Source of the DNA: JAKFFN01 sp036675025
GTDB taxonomy: Bacteria; Sumerlaeota; Sumerlaeia; Sumerlaeales; Sumerlaeaceae
Assembly (NCBI GenBank): GCA_036675025.1
Contig: JAKFFN010000055.1
Coordinates: 12,838-76,837 of the forward strand
Length of the DNA: 64,000 nucleotides
Direction of reading: 5' to 3'
This document shows, in pieces, positions 9,711 to 18,616 of the stretch. Within the stretch, counting starts at the first letter, position 1; the number at the start of each line of letters is the position of its first letter. A program made the position numbers and the translations under genes. The notes under the pieces were generated by a model. It was not told the origin of the DNA. It did no database searches and saw only the letters and a program-made list of their open reading frames with translations.

Positions 9711-12700
9711 TTGGATTTTGTCCATCTTCACGTACACAGTCACTATTCGCCCGATGGAGTAGCATCCGTTCGCGAACTGGTGCGTTACGCCGAGCGCCTG
9801 GGAATGCGGGCGCTCGCCCTGACGGACCAGGACACTCTCGCCGGTATCCCCGGTTTTTGCGCCGCCTGTCGGGATTTTGGTATACGCCCGGTTATCGGGT
9901 GTGATCTTACTATTGTTCCCATTGCACACGGAACAATAACTCCGGATAGACCTTTTCGTATCGTACTTCTCGCGGAAACCGAGGCTGGGTACCGTAATCT
10001 GGTAAGCCTGGTAAATCTGGCGCATTCCCATTCAAGGCGTGTTAGAATTGACCTCGACGCGCTGGAAAAGTACTCGGGCGGGCTGATCGCCATGACGGGC
10101 AGTTCCTCTTCAGAACTTTATCAACTGCTGCTAAACAACCGTATTGAGGAGACCGAGAACTACATCAGGAAACTTGCCAGAATTTTTGGACGGGAAAACC
10201 TGGTGTTTCAGCTGGAAGATGTGGAATCATCGCGACAAAAGCAGATTAACGACCGTACGTTTGCTCTAAGCGACTTCTTAGGCGTAAGAACAGTGGCTAC
10301 CAATGCGGTTGCCTTCCTTCGGCCGGAAGACAGTCTTGCCCGCGATTTCCTGCTGCGAGGACGTTTCCCAAGTTTTCTCCAGTTCCAGGCAGCGCGTGAA
10401 ACTGCTCACTCGCAGCATTTGGCCAGCGGCATGCAAATGCGCGACAGGTTTATGAAGTATCCCCGTGCCCTGTATGCCACAGAAGAATTGGCAGATCGCT
10501 GTTCTTTCCAGCCGAATTACCAGAAACGCCGTTTCCCTGTACATGATTTTGTGAGAGGCTTCGATGCCGACAGCTTCCTTTGGGACCTCACATTTCGGGA
10601 GGCGCGGGCCAAGTTCGTTGAGCTTTCTTCCGAAATGAAGAACCGCCTCAATGAAGAATTCGACTATATTAAGAGCCACGGGCTTTCAAACAACATGCTG
10701 CTGCTTTGGAACATCGCGCAGTTTGTCAGGAAAAACAAAATCAGCGTCGGCGTAGGCCGCGGTGATATGATCACCAGCCTCGTGGCCTACATCCTTGGAA
10801 TTACGCGAATCAACCCATTGGATTACAAAATGCGATTCCTGGGTTTTAGCCGTGATAACCAAGGCGAGCCCGCTCTTTCTGTGGAGATGCCCGTTCGGCA
10901 CATTGAAGCTCTCCATGAGTTTATGCGAGGCACATTTGGATCAGATTTCTGCAGCGCTGTAGGCAAGTACACATGGTATCAGCGCCAGGGCCTTGGCCGA
11001 GATGTTCGGGCATGGCTGTATGCCAAGCCGGGACGCGTTGATCATGATTCCGAACTTCAGGAGAATCGAAACCTCAATGTCGACTCTCCCATTGAGGACT
11101 TTTTTCCCGGCAAGGTAGACGGCGTGGCCCTTCCCAGTGCCGAGTTTGAGAATTTCCTGCTATCGCGCCTCTTGCCGCGCCCGAAAGAACTTGTCCTGGA
11201 TGAAAACCAGTTTGCGATTTCCTCGGAAAACTTAAACCATCTGACGCCGCGAGTGCCTGTAGATGATCAGTTTGTCACCCAGATGGACGGTCAGGCATTC
11301 GACCTGTTTCATATTCCTCGTATAACTGTCATTACTGACCCCGTTTTAAACATACTTGATTCCGCGTCTACATGGGTACGAAAAGAGGAAAACGCAGCCT
11401 TTGATTCAGACCGCATTCCCATGGATGACGAAGCAACTTATGAACTTCTCAGCAGAGGGCTTACTAACGGCATCGAGCCTTTCAGCAGCATTACGTTAAA
11501 AAGTCTTCTCCGGGCCCATCGTCCTAAGAACTTTATGGAGCTCCTTAAAGTAAAAGGTATGGAACGGGCGCCGAATAATGAAGGCAAAGGTGACGTCCGT
11601 GAGCATGTGCCGGAATGTTTGCTGACCTACCGGTGCGCTTATATTAAGGCACATTATCCCATGAGCTTCATGGCGGCCCTATTGACCCACACCTTCAGGA
11701 ACCGTCGCAAGTTTACAGTTATCCTGCGAGAAGCCAAGCAGATGGGTCTGAAAATTCTGCCGCCGGACATCAACCTGAGCGTGTATGAGTTCAGTCAGGT
11801 CCATAAGGCAATCCGTACAGGTCTTTTAGTTGTAACTGGCATGGGGCCAAAGGCCTACGCAGAACTGCATGATACGCGCAAAGGCGGCGATTTCAATGAT
11901 CTTATGGATCTAATCCGGCGAACTGATTCAAAGCTCATCAACACGCGGCTTTTGAGTAACCTTGTGAAAGTAGGGGCGTTGGATGGCTTCGGATATAAGC
12001 GGAGCCAGATGCTGCATATTATAGAGCACGACGTGGAAGCGGCCCGCCGCAATGCCGGATCGCCCAGCCTGTTTGACGAGCAGGATGATCGGCCACAAAC
12101 GATCGTTGCCATTGATCCGCCCGATGCACCCGAAATGCCATTGCAGGAGATAATCCGTAACGAGATAGCTGCAGCCGGATATTGTATTGGATTTGATCAG
12201 TTGCTGCTCTATAAAGATCTTGTAGACAAATGCCGGGCACTGGCCCCTGGCGACCTCGTGCCACGTATGGTCGGTCGCGAAGTCCATGTGGCTGGGTTTC
12301 TCGATCATGTTGAAAGCGACAGCCCGCTTGTAGAGGAGAAAGAACATATTCTTCTCGACCTGGAAGGCCACGTAGTGACCATGCCTATCAAGATCAGTAG
12401 ACTTTACGACCAGGCCTTACACGCGAGTGCGCCTGTGCTTATTGGCGGGACAGTACACCGGCGGAAAGATGAGGTTTATGTAAAAGGTGTGACAGCCTTT
12501 ACCCTTCGAATGGTACAGGAAATGAGTCAGCATGTTAAGGGGCTTGAACTGGATCTGTCCGGCGAAGATGCACGAACTGTTCGCTTAATAAAGGGCCTGG
12601 TAAGTCATTACCGCGGACAGGGGACAGCTATTACTCTTCAAAATGTGCCCGACGGTACATTTTCTAAATGGTACGCCAGGAGTATCGAGAAGACCCTGGT

Positions 12701-12893
12701 GTTTTTTAGCCCACCGTTCTATTACGCTCTGAAAAAGATATTGCCCGAGCAGCGCATTCGAATTGTAGCAGAAGAGGAAATGGATCCGTCGCTGCTTCAC
12801 GCCTTGTCTCCATTGCGGTATGAAATGCCGGAGGGAGCCACTCGCAAACGTCGCTTTGAGGAAGATGAGACTCACATTGTCGATGTGTACTGA
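9711..12893 (+). CDS. DnaE-family protein with degenerate polymerase and PHP active sites
   Basis: 1060 residues, colinear with DNA polymerase III alpha. The PHP domain starts VHLHVHSHYSPDGV, but the usual TDH is TDQ (LALTDQDTLAG) and the HLxLLA histidine is Arg (FRIVLLAE). In the palm, GPGRGS is VGRGD and SLVAYILGITRINPLDY is kept, yet the PDxDxDF carrying two catalytic Asp reads PALSVEM. The third Asp may remain (AFDLFHI). The fingers between PKNFMELL and TYRCAYIKAHYP are cut from about 120 to about 35 residues. The later parts survive: FMAALLT, LPPDINLS, HhH region, SPSLFDE where a clamp-binding motif usually lies, an OB domain and the C-terminal domain. The reading frame is intact, so it is not simple decay. 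TTG start; three in-frame stops lie just upstream. A structural or regulatory replication/repair role is inferred. It is not a normal DnaE or DnaE2. Confidence 0.85.
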   Translation: MDFVHLHVHSHYSPDGVASVRELVRYAERLGMRALALTDQDTLAGIPGFCAACRDFGIRPVIGCDLTIVPIAHGTITPDRPFRIVLLAETEAGYRNLVSLVNLAHSHSRRVRIDLDALEKYSGGLIAMTGSSSSELYQLLLNNRIEETENYIRKLARIFGRENLVFQLEDVESSRQKQINDRTFALSDFLGVRTVATNAVAFLRPEDSLARDFLLRGRFPSFLQFQAARETAHSQHLASGMQMRDRFMKYPRALYATEELADRCSFQPNYQKRRFPVHDFVRGFDADSFLWDLTFREARAKFVELSSEMKNRLNEEFDYIKSHGLSNNMLLLWNIAQFVRKNKISVGVGRGDMITSLVAYILGITRINPLDYKMRFLGFSRDNQGEPALSVEMPVRHIEALHEFMRGTFGSDFCSAVGKYTWYQRQGLGRDVRAWLYAKPGRVDHDSELQENRNLNVDSPIEDFFPGKVDGVALPSAEFENFLLSRLLPRPKELVLDENQFAISSENLNHLTPRVPVDDQFVTQMDGQAFDLFHIPRITVITDPVLNILDSASTWVRKEENAAFDSDRIPMDDEATYELLSRGLTNGIEPFSSITLKSLLRAHRPKNFMELLKVKGMERAPNNEGKGDVREHVPECLLTYRCAYIKAHYPMSFMAALLTHTFRNRRKFTVILREAKQMGLKILPPDINLSVYEFSQVHKAIRTGLLVVTGMGPKAYAELHDTRKGGDFNDLMDLIRRTDSKLINTRLLSNLVKVGALDGFGYKRSQMLHIIEHDVEAARRNAGSPSLFDEQDDRPQTIVAIDPPDAPEMPLQEIIRNEIAAAGYCIGFDQLLLYKDLVDKCRALAPGDLVPRMVGREVHVAGFLDHVESDSPLVEEKEHILLDLEGHVVTMPIKISRLYDQALHASAPVLIGGTVHRRKDEVYVKGVTAFTLRMVQEMSQHVKGLELDLSGEDARTVRLIKGLVSHYRGQGTAITLQNVPDGTFSKWYARSIEKTLVFFSPPFYYALKKILPEQRIRIVAEEEMDPSLLHALSPLRYEMPEGATRKRRFEEDETHIVDVY

Positions 12894-12923
12894 CTTGACG
12901 ATTCCTGCAGCTACCTGCGGCAG

Positions 12924-13145
12924 TTAATCAGGAATGTTAGTCCAGGGATCTTCAACCGTAAGGGTTCCCGCATAGAAGATTTCCCGTTCCAAGGCTTCAG
13001 CGCAGAGAACCATCTCTATGCAGGGCGCTTCGTACCTTGTATCGACCATCTGATCAGCTGTCGGCAAAATCCGACTTTCCACGGGAATTGGCTCCTTGGT
13101 GCGATTCACTTTAGATGTAACTCCATAGATGGCAACGTGTGTCAA
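12924..13145 (-). CDS. Small hypothetical protein
   Basis: A possible 73-residue protein starting with TTG, convergent with the DnaE-like gene and upstream of nothing recognisable. Composition is ordinary for a soluble protein (ending EDPWTNIPD); I recognise no domain. No clear ribosome binding site is seen before the TTG. The alternative is non-coding spacer between the DnaE-like gene and tRNA-Leu. Confidence 0.35.
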   Translation of the reverse strand: MTHVAIYGVTSKVNRTKEPIPVESRILPTADQMVDTRYEAPCIEMVLCAEALEREIFYAGTLTVEDPWTNIPD

Positions 13146-13237
13146 CGGTTATTCGCCAATTTATTAGTTATGCACTGTTATTGTGCGATATTAACATATT
13201 AGCAGCTTATAGCAAAAGGACGATAGAAAAAATCAGG

Positions 13238-13324
13238 TGGTGCCGGGACCGGGAATCGAACCCGGATGGCCGTGAGGCCGAGGGATTTTAAGTCCCTTGC
13301 GTCTGCCAATTTCGCCATCCCGGC
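13238..13324 (-). tRNA. tRNA-Leu (anticodon TAA)
   Basis: An 87-nt class II tRNA on the minus strand. Acceptor GCCGGGA pairs with TCCCGGC, followed by discriminator A and encoded CCA. Anticodon stem AGGGA/TCCCT encloses CTTAAAA, giving TAA. A long variable arm (CGGCCTCACGGCC) is present, as expected for leucine. A run of T follows the CCA within a few bases. Confidence 0.97.
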
Positions 13325-13411
13325 AGCTGCCAAAAAGCATTTTCTATTACGCTACAGGTCTCTGCAAATTCCCCGCCTGAAAACAAAGCCGCGAATGATG
13401 GGAAATTATCC

Positions 13412-13831
13412 TCAATCGTTTATATCGACAACGTCGACATCTGCTGCTCTAAGCAGCGCTTCGGCTTTCGATGGCGATTGAACACCGAATATAACGAGTT
13501 GCGTTCTAGTGGACTTGCCGGAGCAGGTATAGATATAATCCACGTTCAGGCGCGCATCGGAAAGAATCCTCAGTGCATTATCAAGTGTGCCCGGCTCGTC
13601 AAAAAGTTTCATCGCAACCGCCTCACCGATGTCTACGGTAAACCCGCAATCCTCGAGCGCTTCTGCAGCTACCTTGGCATTATCAACTACCAGGCGCACC
13701 CAACCTATTTTCCCTGTACTTGATGCCGCAATCCCCCGGATATTAATGTTGGATTCTGCCAGGATTGCAGTAACCTGCGTTAATTGCCCCGGTATATTCT
13801 TCAGCTGAACCGACAGTTCAGGTACCGACAT
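13412..13831 (-). CDS. Tandem ACT-domain protein
   Basis: 139 residues forming two ACT domains: the first opens with LSVQLKNIPGQLTQVTAILAE, the second near residue 73 with AMKLFDEPGTLDNALRIL. Both keep the ligand-binding turn (NIPGQL, DEPGTL). Stand-alone tandem ACT proteins bind amino acids and act as metabolic sensors; no catalytic domain is attached. GGGAG lies 8 bases before the ATG. The gene is isolated between tRNA-Leu and a divergent small gene, so context does not reveal its ligand. Confidence 0.85.
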   Translation of the reverse strand: MSVPELSVQLKNIPGQLTQVTAILAESNINIRGIAASSTGKIGWVRLVVDNAKVAAEALEDCGFTVDIGEAVAMKLFDEPGTLDNALRILSDARLNVDYIYTCSGKSTRTQLVIFGVQSPSKAEALLRAADVDVVDIND

Positions 13832-13977
13832 CGTTTGTCTCCCGCGAATGATACGAGATTCCGCGTGGTCAACGTGAGAAACACAAGCGAAATCTACAGC
13901 GTACGGCGGTGGAAGCTAAGCCTTGGGCAGGAGGTAATATGTGGATTTTACCTTAGACCGATAATTATTAATTGAGT

Positions 13978-14006
13978 TTGGCATAACTTAAGTGATCAAC
14001 TTTATA
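13978..14006 (+). promoter_or_regulatory. Candidate sigma-70-type promoter for the small basic protein
   Basis: TTGGCA, a 17-bp spacer, then TTTATA (overlapped by TATAAG). It lies 38 bp before the ATG at 14044, with AGGAG in between as ribosome site. Pattern match only. Confidence 0.4.
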
Positions 14007-14043
14007 AGTAAACAAGACCATTTTCTCATTAGGAGAAACATCA

Positions 14044-14340
14044 ATGAAAGTCGCACTTGAACTTGGAGAAGTTTTAGACGTTGCGCTAGTTGAAGGTGAC
14101 CGAATAATCGGTACTTTAAGTCTGGAGCTTAAAGGACTTTCCGGTTCTTCTTCGCGTACGGTAGGTCGCCCTAGTGGCGCATCCGCAAAAACAGCGTCAA
14201 CTGCCGCTGATTCCGCGGTTACAGGCCGTCGGCGCAAACGTAAGCCTATGTCTGATGAGGCACGTAAGCGGATGGCCGAAGCACAACGCAAACGGTGGGA
14301 AAAGTCCCGGTCCTCTGACGGGGAACCAACTAACGAGTAA
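14044..14340 (+). CDS. Small basic protein with C-terminal RRKRKPMS motif
   Basis: 98 residues. The first 30 (MKVALELGEVLDVALVEGDR) could form a small beta-rich piece. The middle is a Ser/Thr/Ala linker starting with RTVGRPSG, resembling an AT-hook core. The end is strongly basic and helical: RRRKRKPMSDEARKRMAEAQ followed by RKRW. Similar KPMSxEARxxMAEAQKxRW tails occur in bacterial proteins thought to touch nucleic acid, so DNA or RNA binding is a fair guess but unproven. AGGAG lies 8 bases before the ATG; a strong terminator follows. It is a single-gene unit. Confidence 0.8.
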   Translation: MKVALELGEVLDVALVEGDRIIGTLSLELKGLSGSSSRTVGRPSGASAKTASTAADSAVTGRRRKRKPMSDEARKRMAEAQRKRWEKSRSSDGEPTNE

Positions 14341-14360
14341 CTCCAACTGCTTAAAAAGAA

Positions 14361-14390
14361 AAACAGCCGGCCTAAACAGCCGGCTGTTTT
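14361..14390. terminator. Strong bidirectional hairpin terminator
   Basis: A perfect 11-bp stem, AAACAGCCGGC paired with GCCGGCTGTTT, with a 7-base loop. It sits between convergent genes and has A/T tails on both sides, so it can end the small basic protein gene and the permease gene at 14406. Confidence 0.85.
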
Positions 14391-14405
14391 CATTTACGCC
14401 CCCTT

Positions 14406-16100
14406 TTATGCCCCAGTTGGAAAAAACAATATTGCCGATAAAATGAGTCCTAATACGACGAGAGCTAAACTATAGAAAAACAACTTAAATAGCAGCGCGT
14501 TTATATCCAGCTTTAAGAAACCACAAATCCACACGTTTTGAGTAGTCGTGGGATCTTGCAGCATACTGACGGAATGAAGCGCACCCATCGTAGCTGCTGG
14601 CGGCATAAAGTTCTGCATCAACTTAGCGACACCTACACCAAGACCAAAGGAATTCAGTGGCCCACGATAAAGTGAGAGGGGAGCCGCGAGTAGGAAAAAG
14701 ATGATATATCCCATTTGAGTAGTGGGGATAACTCGTGCCAGAACAGGCGTCAGAATACTTTCTACCATTGGATGCGTTGCAGCAGCTATTAGCATTCCAA
14801 TACCAACCATCAGTATCACAGGCGCAGCCACGTCAGCTACGCCATTCATTATTGAGCGGCCAAGTTTCTGAAGCGCTTGCGGGTCCGGAGTAGTAAGCAC
14901 ACCGTAGGCAAGTGACGCCATAAAGGCAGGTATAAAAGCCTCGCCGAAGCCAAGGCCAAGGAGAAACAGCAGCGGCAATATAGGCGTAAGCAGCGTCCAC
15001 CCGTCCAATATCTTGTTTTTTACATGATAGTTAAACTGTACTACGATGATGCCGATAACGAGTATTGCCCACGCTACCCACTTAAGGCCGGCGCTGATAT
15101 TATCTTTAGCTACTACCATGGAATGAAATACCGCCCGGCCGGAACTCGGAATCAGAGGCTCAAACTTGTCAAAAAATACAAATAGCATTAGGACAGCAGC
15201 TACCAGCGCAAAGCGGCCTAGCGACGCTGCAATGCTGCGTCCCGACAGGTTAATGCGCTTCATGCGGAGGAACTCGATTGTCAGGAAAGTAACGAGGACA
15301 ATTACCTGCAATGAAGCCCAAATGAGAGAGTAGGCTCTGACCCGGGAAACTGATACAGAAAAGACCTCGGATACCCGTGCCCACTCTGCAGGGTTTAACG
15401 CAGCGCCAATGGGAAACGCCAGAAGTAATATACTGCCGCACACCGGAGCTGGTACCCCCAATGACAGCAAAATCGGAAACATCACAGTACCCAGCATAAT
15501 GATCATCGGCAGGCCGCCCGCCGCCGTAAAAATCAGTATGGTGATGGCTGACATAAGCAGCGCGACGTTAAACGGATTCTCCCCACCGTATTCCGCTGCG
15601 TATTTTACAATGCGCTCGGCGATTCTGGCATCGCTGATAAACCGTGCAAAAATGCCGCCGAAAAGCACCCAGATGATTGCCTTGTAAAGCTGGAAACTGC
15701 CAGACGGGGCAGGCGAAGTTTTGCCCTCAAGTATGGCCTGCAGTATGCCGTCAGGGCCACGGAACGGGACACCAGCAACCATTCCAATACCTAAGGCCAT
15801 CAGGGGCAGTGCAAGCATGGCCGGTAGTTTTCGCGTAGCGATAGCGACTGCAATGATTACGAAAAGCACAAAGATCAGAGCCGAACGCGTAGCTTGTTCC
15901 GTGGTTATAGGCTCTGACAGAAACTGCTCGGCAATTTTCTCATAATCTACTTCAACGGGTGCACTGCCGGATGTGACTTCCTGCGCGGTAGTTGTTAATG
16001 GCTCTGTGGTCTGGGCAAATAATGAGGCCCCACTGGTGACTACGAAGAACAGAAGTAATAGGGGAGAAATCAGTTTAAGTAGATGAAATTTTAAGGGCAT
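14406..16100 (-). CDS. Polytopic permease, ion-transporter-superfamily-like, with signal peptide
   Basis: 564 residues. After an N-terminal hydrophobic leader ending near SLFAQ there is a 60-residue soluble stretch and then about 12-13 membrane helices in two halves with a central loop. Glycine/proline-rich re-entrant-like segments (FTAAGGLPMIIMLG; APLSLYRGPLNSFGLGVG) suggest an organic-anion or proton-coupled carrier of the CitT/DcuC/GntP kind; I cannot name the family firmly. The frame is open 19 codons upstream of the chosen ATG, but GGAAAG 5 bases before ATG 16100 supports this start. It lies downstream of another membrane-protein gene on the same strand. Confidence 0.7.
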   Translation of the reverse strand: MPLKFHLLKLISPLLLLFFVVTSGASLFAQTTEPLTTTAQEVTSGSAPVEVDYEKIAEQFLSEPITTEQATRSALIFVLFVIIAVAIATRKLPAMLALPLMALGIGMVAGVPFRGPDGILQAILEGKTSPAPSGSFQLYKAIIWVLFGGIFARFISDARIAERIVKYAAEYGGENPFNVALLMSAITILIFTAAGGLPMIIMLGTVMFPILLSLGVPAPVCGSILLLAFPIGAALNPAEWARVSEVFSVSVSRVRAYSLIWASLQVIVLVTFLTIEFLRMKRINLSGRSIAASLGRFALVAAVLMLFVFFDKFEPLIPSSGRAVFHSMVVAKDNISAGLKWVAWAILVIGIIVVQFNYHVKNKILDGWTLLTPILPLLFLLGLGFGEAFIPAFMASLAYGVLTTPDPQALQKLGRSIMNGVADVAAPVILMVGIGMLIAAATHPMVESILTPVLARVIPTTQMGYIIFFLLAAPLSLYRGPLNSFGLGVGVAKLMQNFMPPAATMGALHSVSMLQDPTTTQNVWICGFLKLDINALLFKLFFYSLALVVLGLILSAILFFPTGA

Positions 16101-16178
16101 GGAATCTTTCCAATTTAAGGCTGGTGGGGTTCTGCGGGGCGAGAACCTGCGAGTCAAGCAAAGCGTTGCACTGTTGCG

Positions 16179-17549
16179 CTACCTGAGGGAGAGGACCTGC
16201 CCGACGGCAAATGCTGCTTCCAGAGATAAAATGGTAAACGCCCACGCCCTCGAGAAATTCCTCATTCCGTACGCGGCAAAAACTATCAGGATAAATTCCA
16301 GGGAAAATCTCTGTCTGGATGCCTCCCCCTGGTAAACTGCTGACAAAAAAATGAGAGCTGACAGCCCCAACACTGCAAGAGGGACAACGGCCGCGGAAAT
16401 GTTTTTTCTCACAACTTGATAGAGCCCGGCAAATGCCAATGGATAAATCAGTAAATAGAAGTACCACATGCCAGGATACATGCCGTACATCGGAGTGGGT
16501 TCTGGAAGAATGAGCCATGCATACGGCGCGAGGAAAAGCCTTGGAATGCCTGCGGCCATTCCAAGCAGTAGCTGCGAGGGCGTTCCAATGTCTGGGGGCG
16601 CCAATGCCAGAAAGCTATCACGGAGTTGTCTAAATATGGCGTTGCCGCCGGTAGTATAGGCGCCAATGAGCACAAGGAATAAGGCGCCGATTGCTGCACT
16701 CCGGATCAAAATCTTTCGCTTTAGCCGCATAAAGGGGAGCAGTGCTGCCCCTGCTACGACGCCCATCGCTGTGTAAGCCCGAACGGTAAACATATAAGGG
16801 AGAACAAAGAGCGCTCCCACTGCAAGGCGGGTGCTTTTTCTGCGGTACGCGCCCAGCACCAGTGTAAGGCCCGCTAGAAACACGAACGCTACATAGGTAT
16901 CCTTCATTAAATATGACGCCCAATAGAACTGTGTAGGGTGCAAGGCGGCCAGAATGCCCGCAATAAGTCCGTAGTCGCTTCGCAAGGTATCCGCTCCACC
17001 TTCTGAATCCGGGCTCCACAAGTAGCGGCTGATAAGGGCGCAAAAAAGTGGGAAGCAGGCAGCGCATACCGCATTAAGCAAAAGTCCGCAAATTGTGGAT
17101 GAGCCAAAGATCAGGAACAGCGTACTGAGCGGGCGATGATAACCCGTGTGGAGGGTGCCAAGGTAAGGCGGTGAGCCCTTTAGTCCTATCTCAGGGTATT
17201 CGCCAGCGCCCCATGCACCGGCTATGGCTTTGGCTTCTCGAAAGTAATTGTGGTCATCCTTCCAGTAGGTACCAAACACGGAGGCATCATAAAAATGGGA
17301 TCTTCCTAATGCCCAGCCCACGTGGAGAACCAGCATAACCAGGCATACTAGCAGTATCCGCCGCCCCACCGGCGATCTTAGGTAACTAGATTCAGCCCGG
17401 ACAATAGCAAATGCCGGTAGAGCCAGCATGGTGATCCAGAAGAACCAGGGCGCTATACCATGAGTTAGCACCGCTGCAAGCCCCCACAGCACGGTGGCTG
17501 CAGTCTCGATGTGTTTCTGTAGGTTAAGCTGGCGTATTAGGGGGTTCAT
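16179..17549 (-). CDS. Polytopic membrane protein, GT-C-like
   Basis: 456 residues with about 11 hydrophobic segments. After the third comes a loop with WKDDHNYFREAKAIAG; an acidic pair at this place is typical of GT-C glycosyltransferases that use lipid-phosphate sugars, and the later YHRPLSTLF fits that fold. No named family is evident. A longer frame would start at 17603, but that start lies inside the terminator of the upstream carD-like gene, so ATG 17549 is preferred. It is followed by the permease gene after about 80 bp. Confidence 0.6.
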   Translation of the reverse strand: MNPLIRQLNLQKHIETAATVLWGLAAVLTHGIAPWFFWITMLALPAFAIVRAESSYLRSPVGRRILLVCLVMLVLHVGWALGRSHFYDASVFGTYWKDDHNYFREAKAIAGAWGAGEYPEIGLKGSPPYLGTLHTGYHRPLSTLFLIFGSSTICGLLLNAVCAACFPLFCALISRYLWSPDSEGGADTLRSDYGLIAGILAALHPTQFYWASYLMKDTYVAFVFLAGLTLVLGAYRRKSTRLAVGALFVLPYMFTVRAYTAMGVVAGAALLPFMRLKRKILIRSAAIGALFLVLIGAYTTGGNAIFRQLRDSFLALAPPDIGTPSQLLLGMAAGIPRLFLAPYAWLILPEPTPMYGMYPGMWYFYLLIYPLAFAGLYQVVRKNISAAVVPLAVLGLSALIFLSAVYQGEASRQRFSLEFILIVFAAYGMRNFSRAWAFTILSLEAAFAVGQVLSLR

Positions 17550-17564
17550 GAAGTTGGCAAAGGC

Positions 17565-17601
17565 AAAAAATATGCGGCAGCTTGAGTAGTCAAGCTGCCG
17601 C
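17565..17601 (-). terminator. Strong terminator after the carD-like gene
   Basis: Minus strand: a perfect 12-bp stem GCGGCAGCTTGA / TCAAGCTGCCGC with loop CTAC, followed by ATATTTTTT. It lies 35 bp past the stop of the gene at 17636 and rules out the longer start of the next gene. Confidence 0.92.
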
Positions 17602-17635
17602 ATACGATCTTAGCAGAAGTTATGTGAAAGAGAAA

Positions 17636-18178
17636 TCAGAGAGGAGTGCTCGCGCTCTTTTTGCGAGCTTCGCGGTCTTTCATCACTTTTTTCTTATACA
17701 TCGTCTTCAGAGATTCCTGGATGTCATCAGTTACCTTGTTTTTTGAGTCGGCGCTGATATAGGTTATTTCGTCCAGCAGGAACTTCTTGGCCTGCTCCAT
17801 AATCTCACGCTCCTTGCCCTTCAGCTCGTTTGTCTGATCAAGGGTATAGAGATCACGAAGAAGTTTGCTGATTTTGTTCGGGTCGCCGCTGTTCATGATC
17901 TCGCGGTACGCACTGTACTGCATGCGCGCGTCGTTACGGTTAGGCGAAGTCGGCTGCTTCAAAAGGCTCATCACCTTCTTCGCATCTTCTTTGCTCATAG
18001 GCTTCCGCACACCACGCTTCTCAATCTGGTTTTTCGGAACAAGCACCGTGGCATTATTCTGCGCGTGAAAGACGTAATAATCCTGCGTCTGCTTATCAAC
18101 AGTGATACGCCGGATTCCCTCCACATTGCAGATGCCAATGCTGGGTTCTACGACCACATCGCCAATCTTGAATTCCAT
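17636..18178 (-). CDS. CarD-like / CdnL family transcriptional regulator
   Basis: 180 residues. The N-terminal Tudor-like RNA-polymerase interaction domain runs from MEFKIGDVVVEPSIGIC to about residue 60 (YYVFHAQNNATVLVPKNQ). The rest is a helical DNA-binding domain (SAYREIMNSGDPNKISKLLRDL, then KGKEREIMEQAKKFLLDEI) with a basic, coiled C-terminus. CarD proteins bind the RNA polymerase beta subunit and stabilise open promoter complexes. The protein is slightly longer than typical CarD, with extra C-terminal lysines. A strong terminator closes the unit. It follows rsfS and yqeK on the same strand. Confidence 0.92.
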   Translation of the reverse strand: MEFKIGDVVVEPSIGICNVEGIRRITVDKQTQDYYVFHAQNNATVLVPKNQIEKRGVRKPMSKEDAKKVMSLLKQPTSPNRNDARMQYSAYREIMNSGDPNKISKLLRDLYTLDQTNELKGKEREIMEQAKKFLLDEITYISADSKNKVTDDIQESLKTMYKKKVMKDREARKKSASTPL

Positions 18179-18250
18179 GTTTGTTCCGAGGCCTTTCTTA
18201 GTTAATCAGGTCTAACCGATTTCGGTTATACAGCCGAAATCGCGGAGTAA

Positions 18251-18616
18251 TTACTCCCAATCGATTCTGGGTGCATCTCCCCACAGTCTTTCGAGGTCAA
18301 AAAGCTGACGCGAGTCGTCCAGCATCGCATGGACCATAACATTGCTATAGTCGAATACCATCCAACCCGTGCCACGTTCACCGTCCACCTGGCCAGCTTT
18401 CAAACCATGTTCCCGCAGTGCTTTTTCAATGCGCGTACCGAGCGCCCGCAAATGGATTTGGCTGGTGCCGCTGAAAATCACAAAGAAATCTGTAATATTG
18501 CTAAGTTCCCGCAAATCAAGAATCACTATACGTTCAGCTTTGCCTTCACTTGCCGCACTGGCAATAAGTTCTGCCCTCTGCATGCCAGTCATGCTGTTTT
18601 TTACGGGTACGGTCAA
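18251..18616 (-). CDS. rsfS: Ribosomal silencing factor RsfS
   Basis: 121 residues, Iojap/RsfS family, which binds uL14 and blocks joining of ribosomal subunits when nutrients are short. Family blocks visible: IVILDLRELSNITDFFVIFSGTS, then RALGTRIEKALREHG, the GWMVFDYSNVMVHAM block and ending in LERLWGDAP. The TTG start is taken because GGAG lies 6 bases upstream and the TTG follows the yqeK stop directly (TAATTG); ATG 18592 is an alternative. Linkage with yqeK is common in bacteria, although nadD, often the third member, is not seen here. Confidence 0.95.
   Translation of the reverse strand: MTVPVKNSMTGMQRAELIASAASEGKAERIVILDLRELSNITDFFVIFSGTSQIHLRALGTRIEKALREHGLKAGQVDGERGTGWMVFDYSNVMVHAMLDDSRQLFDLERLWGDAPRIDWE

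Noticed and set aside
9711..12893. Error-prone DnaE2/ImuC as identity of the DnaE-like protein
   Set aside because: DnaE2 keeps the catalytic Asp residues and the fingers and usually sits with imuA/imuB; neither holds here.
17550..17603. Start of the GT-C-like protein at 17603
   Set aside because: This start codon and the next codons lie inside the perfect 12-bp terminator stem of the carD-like gene.
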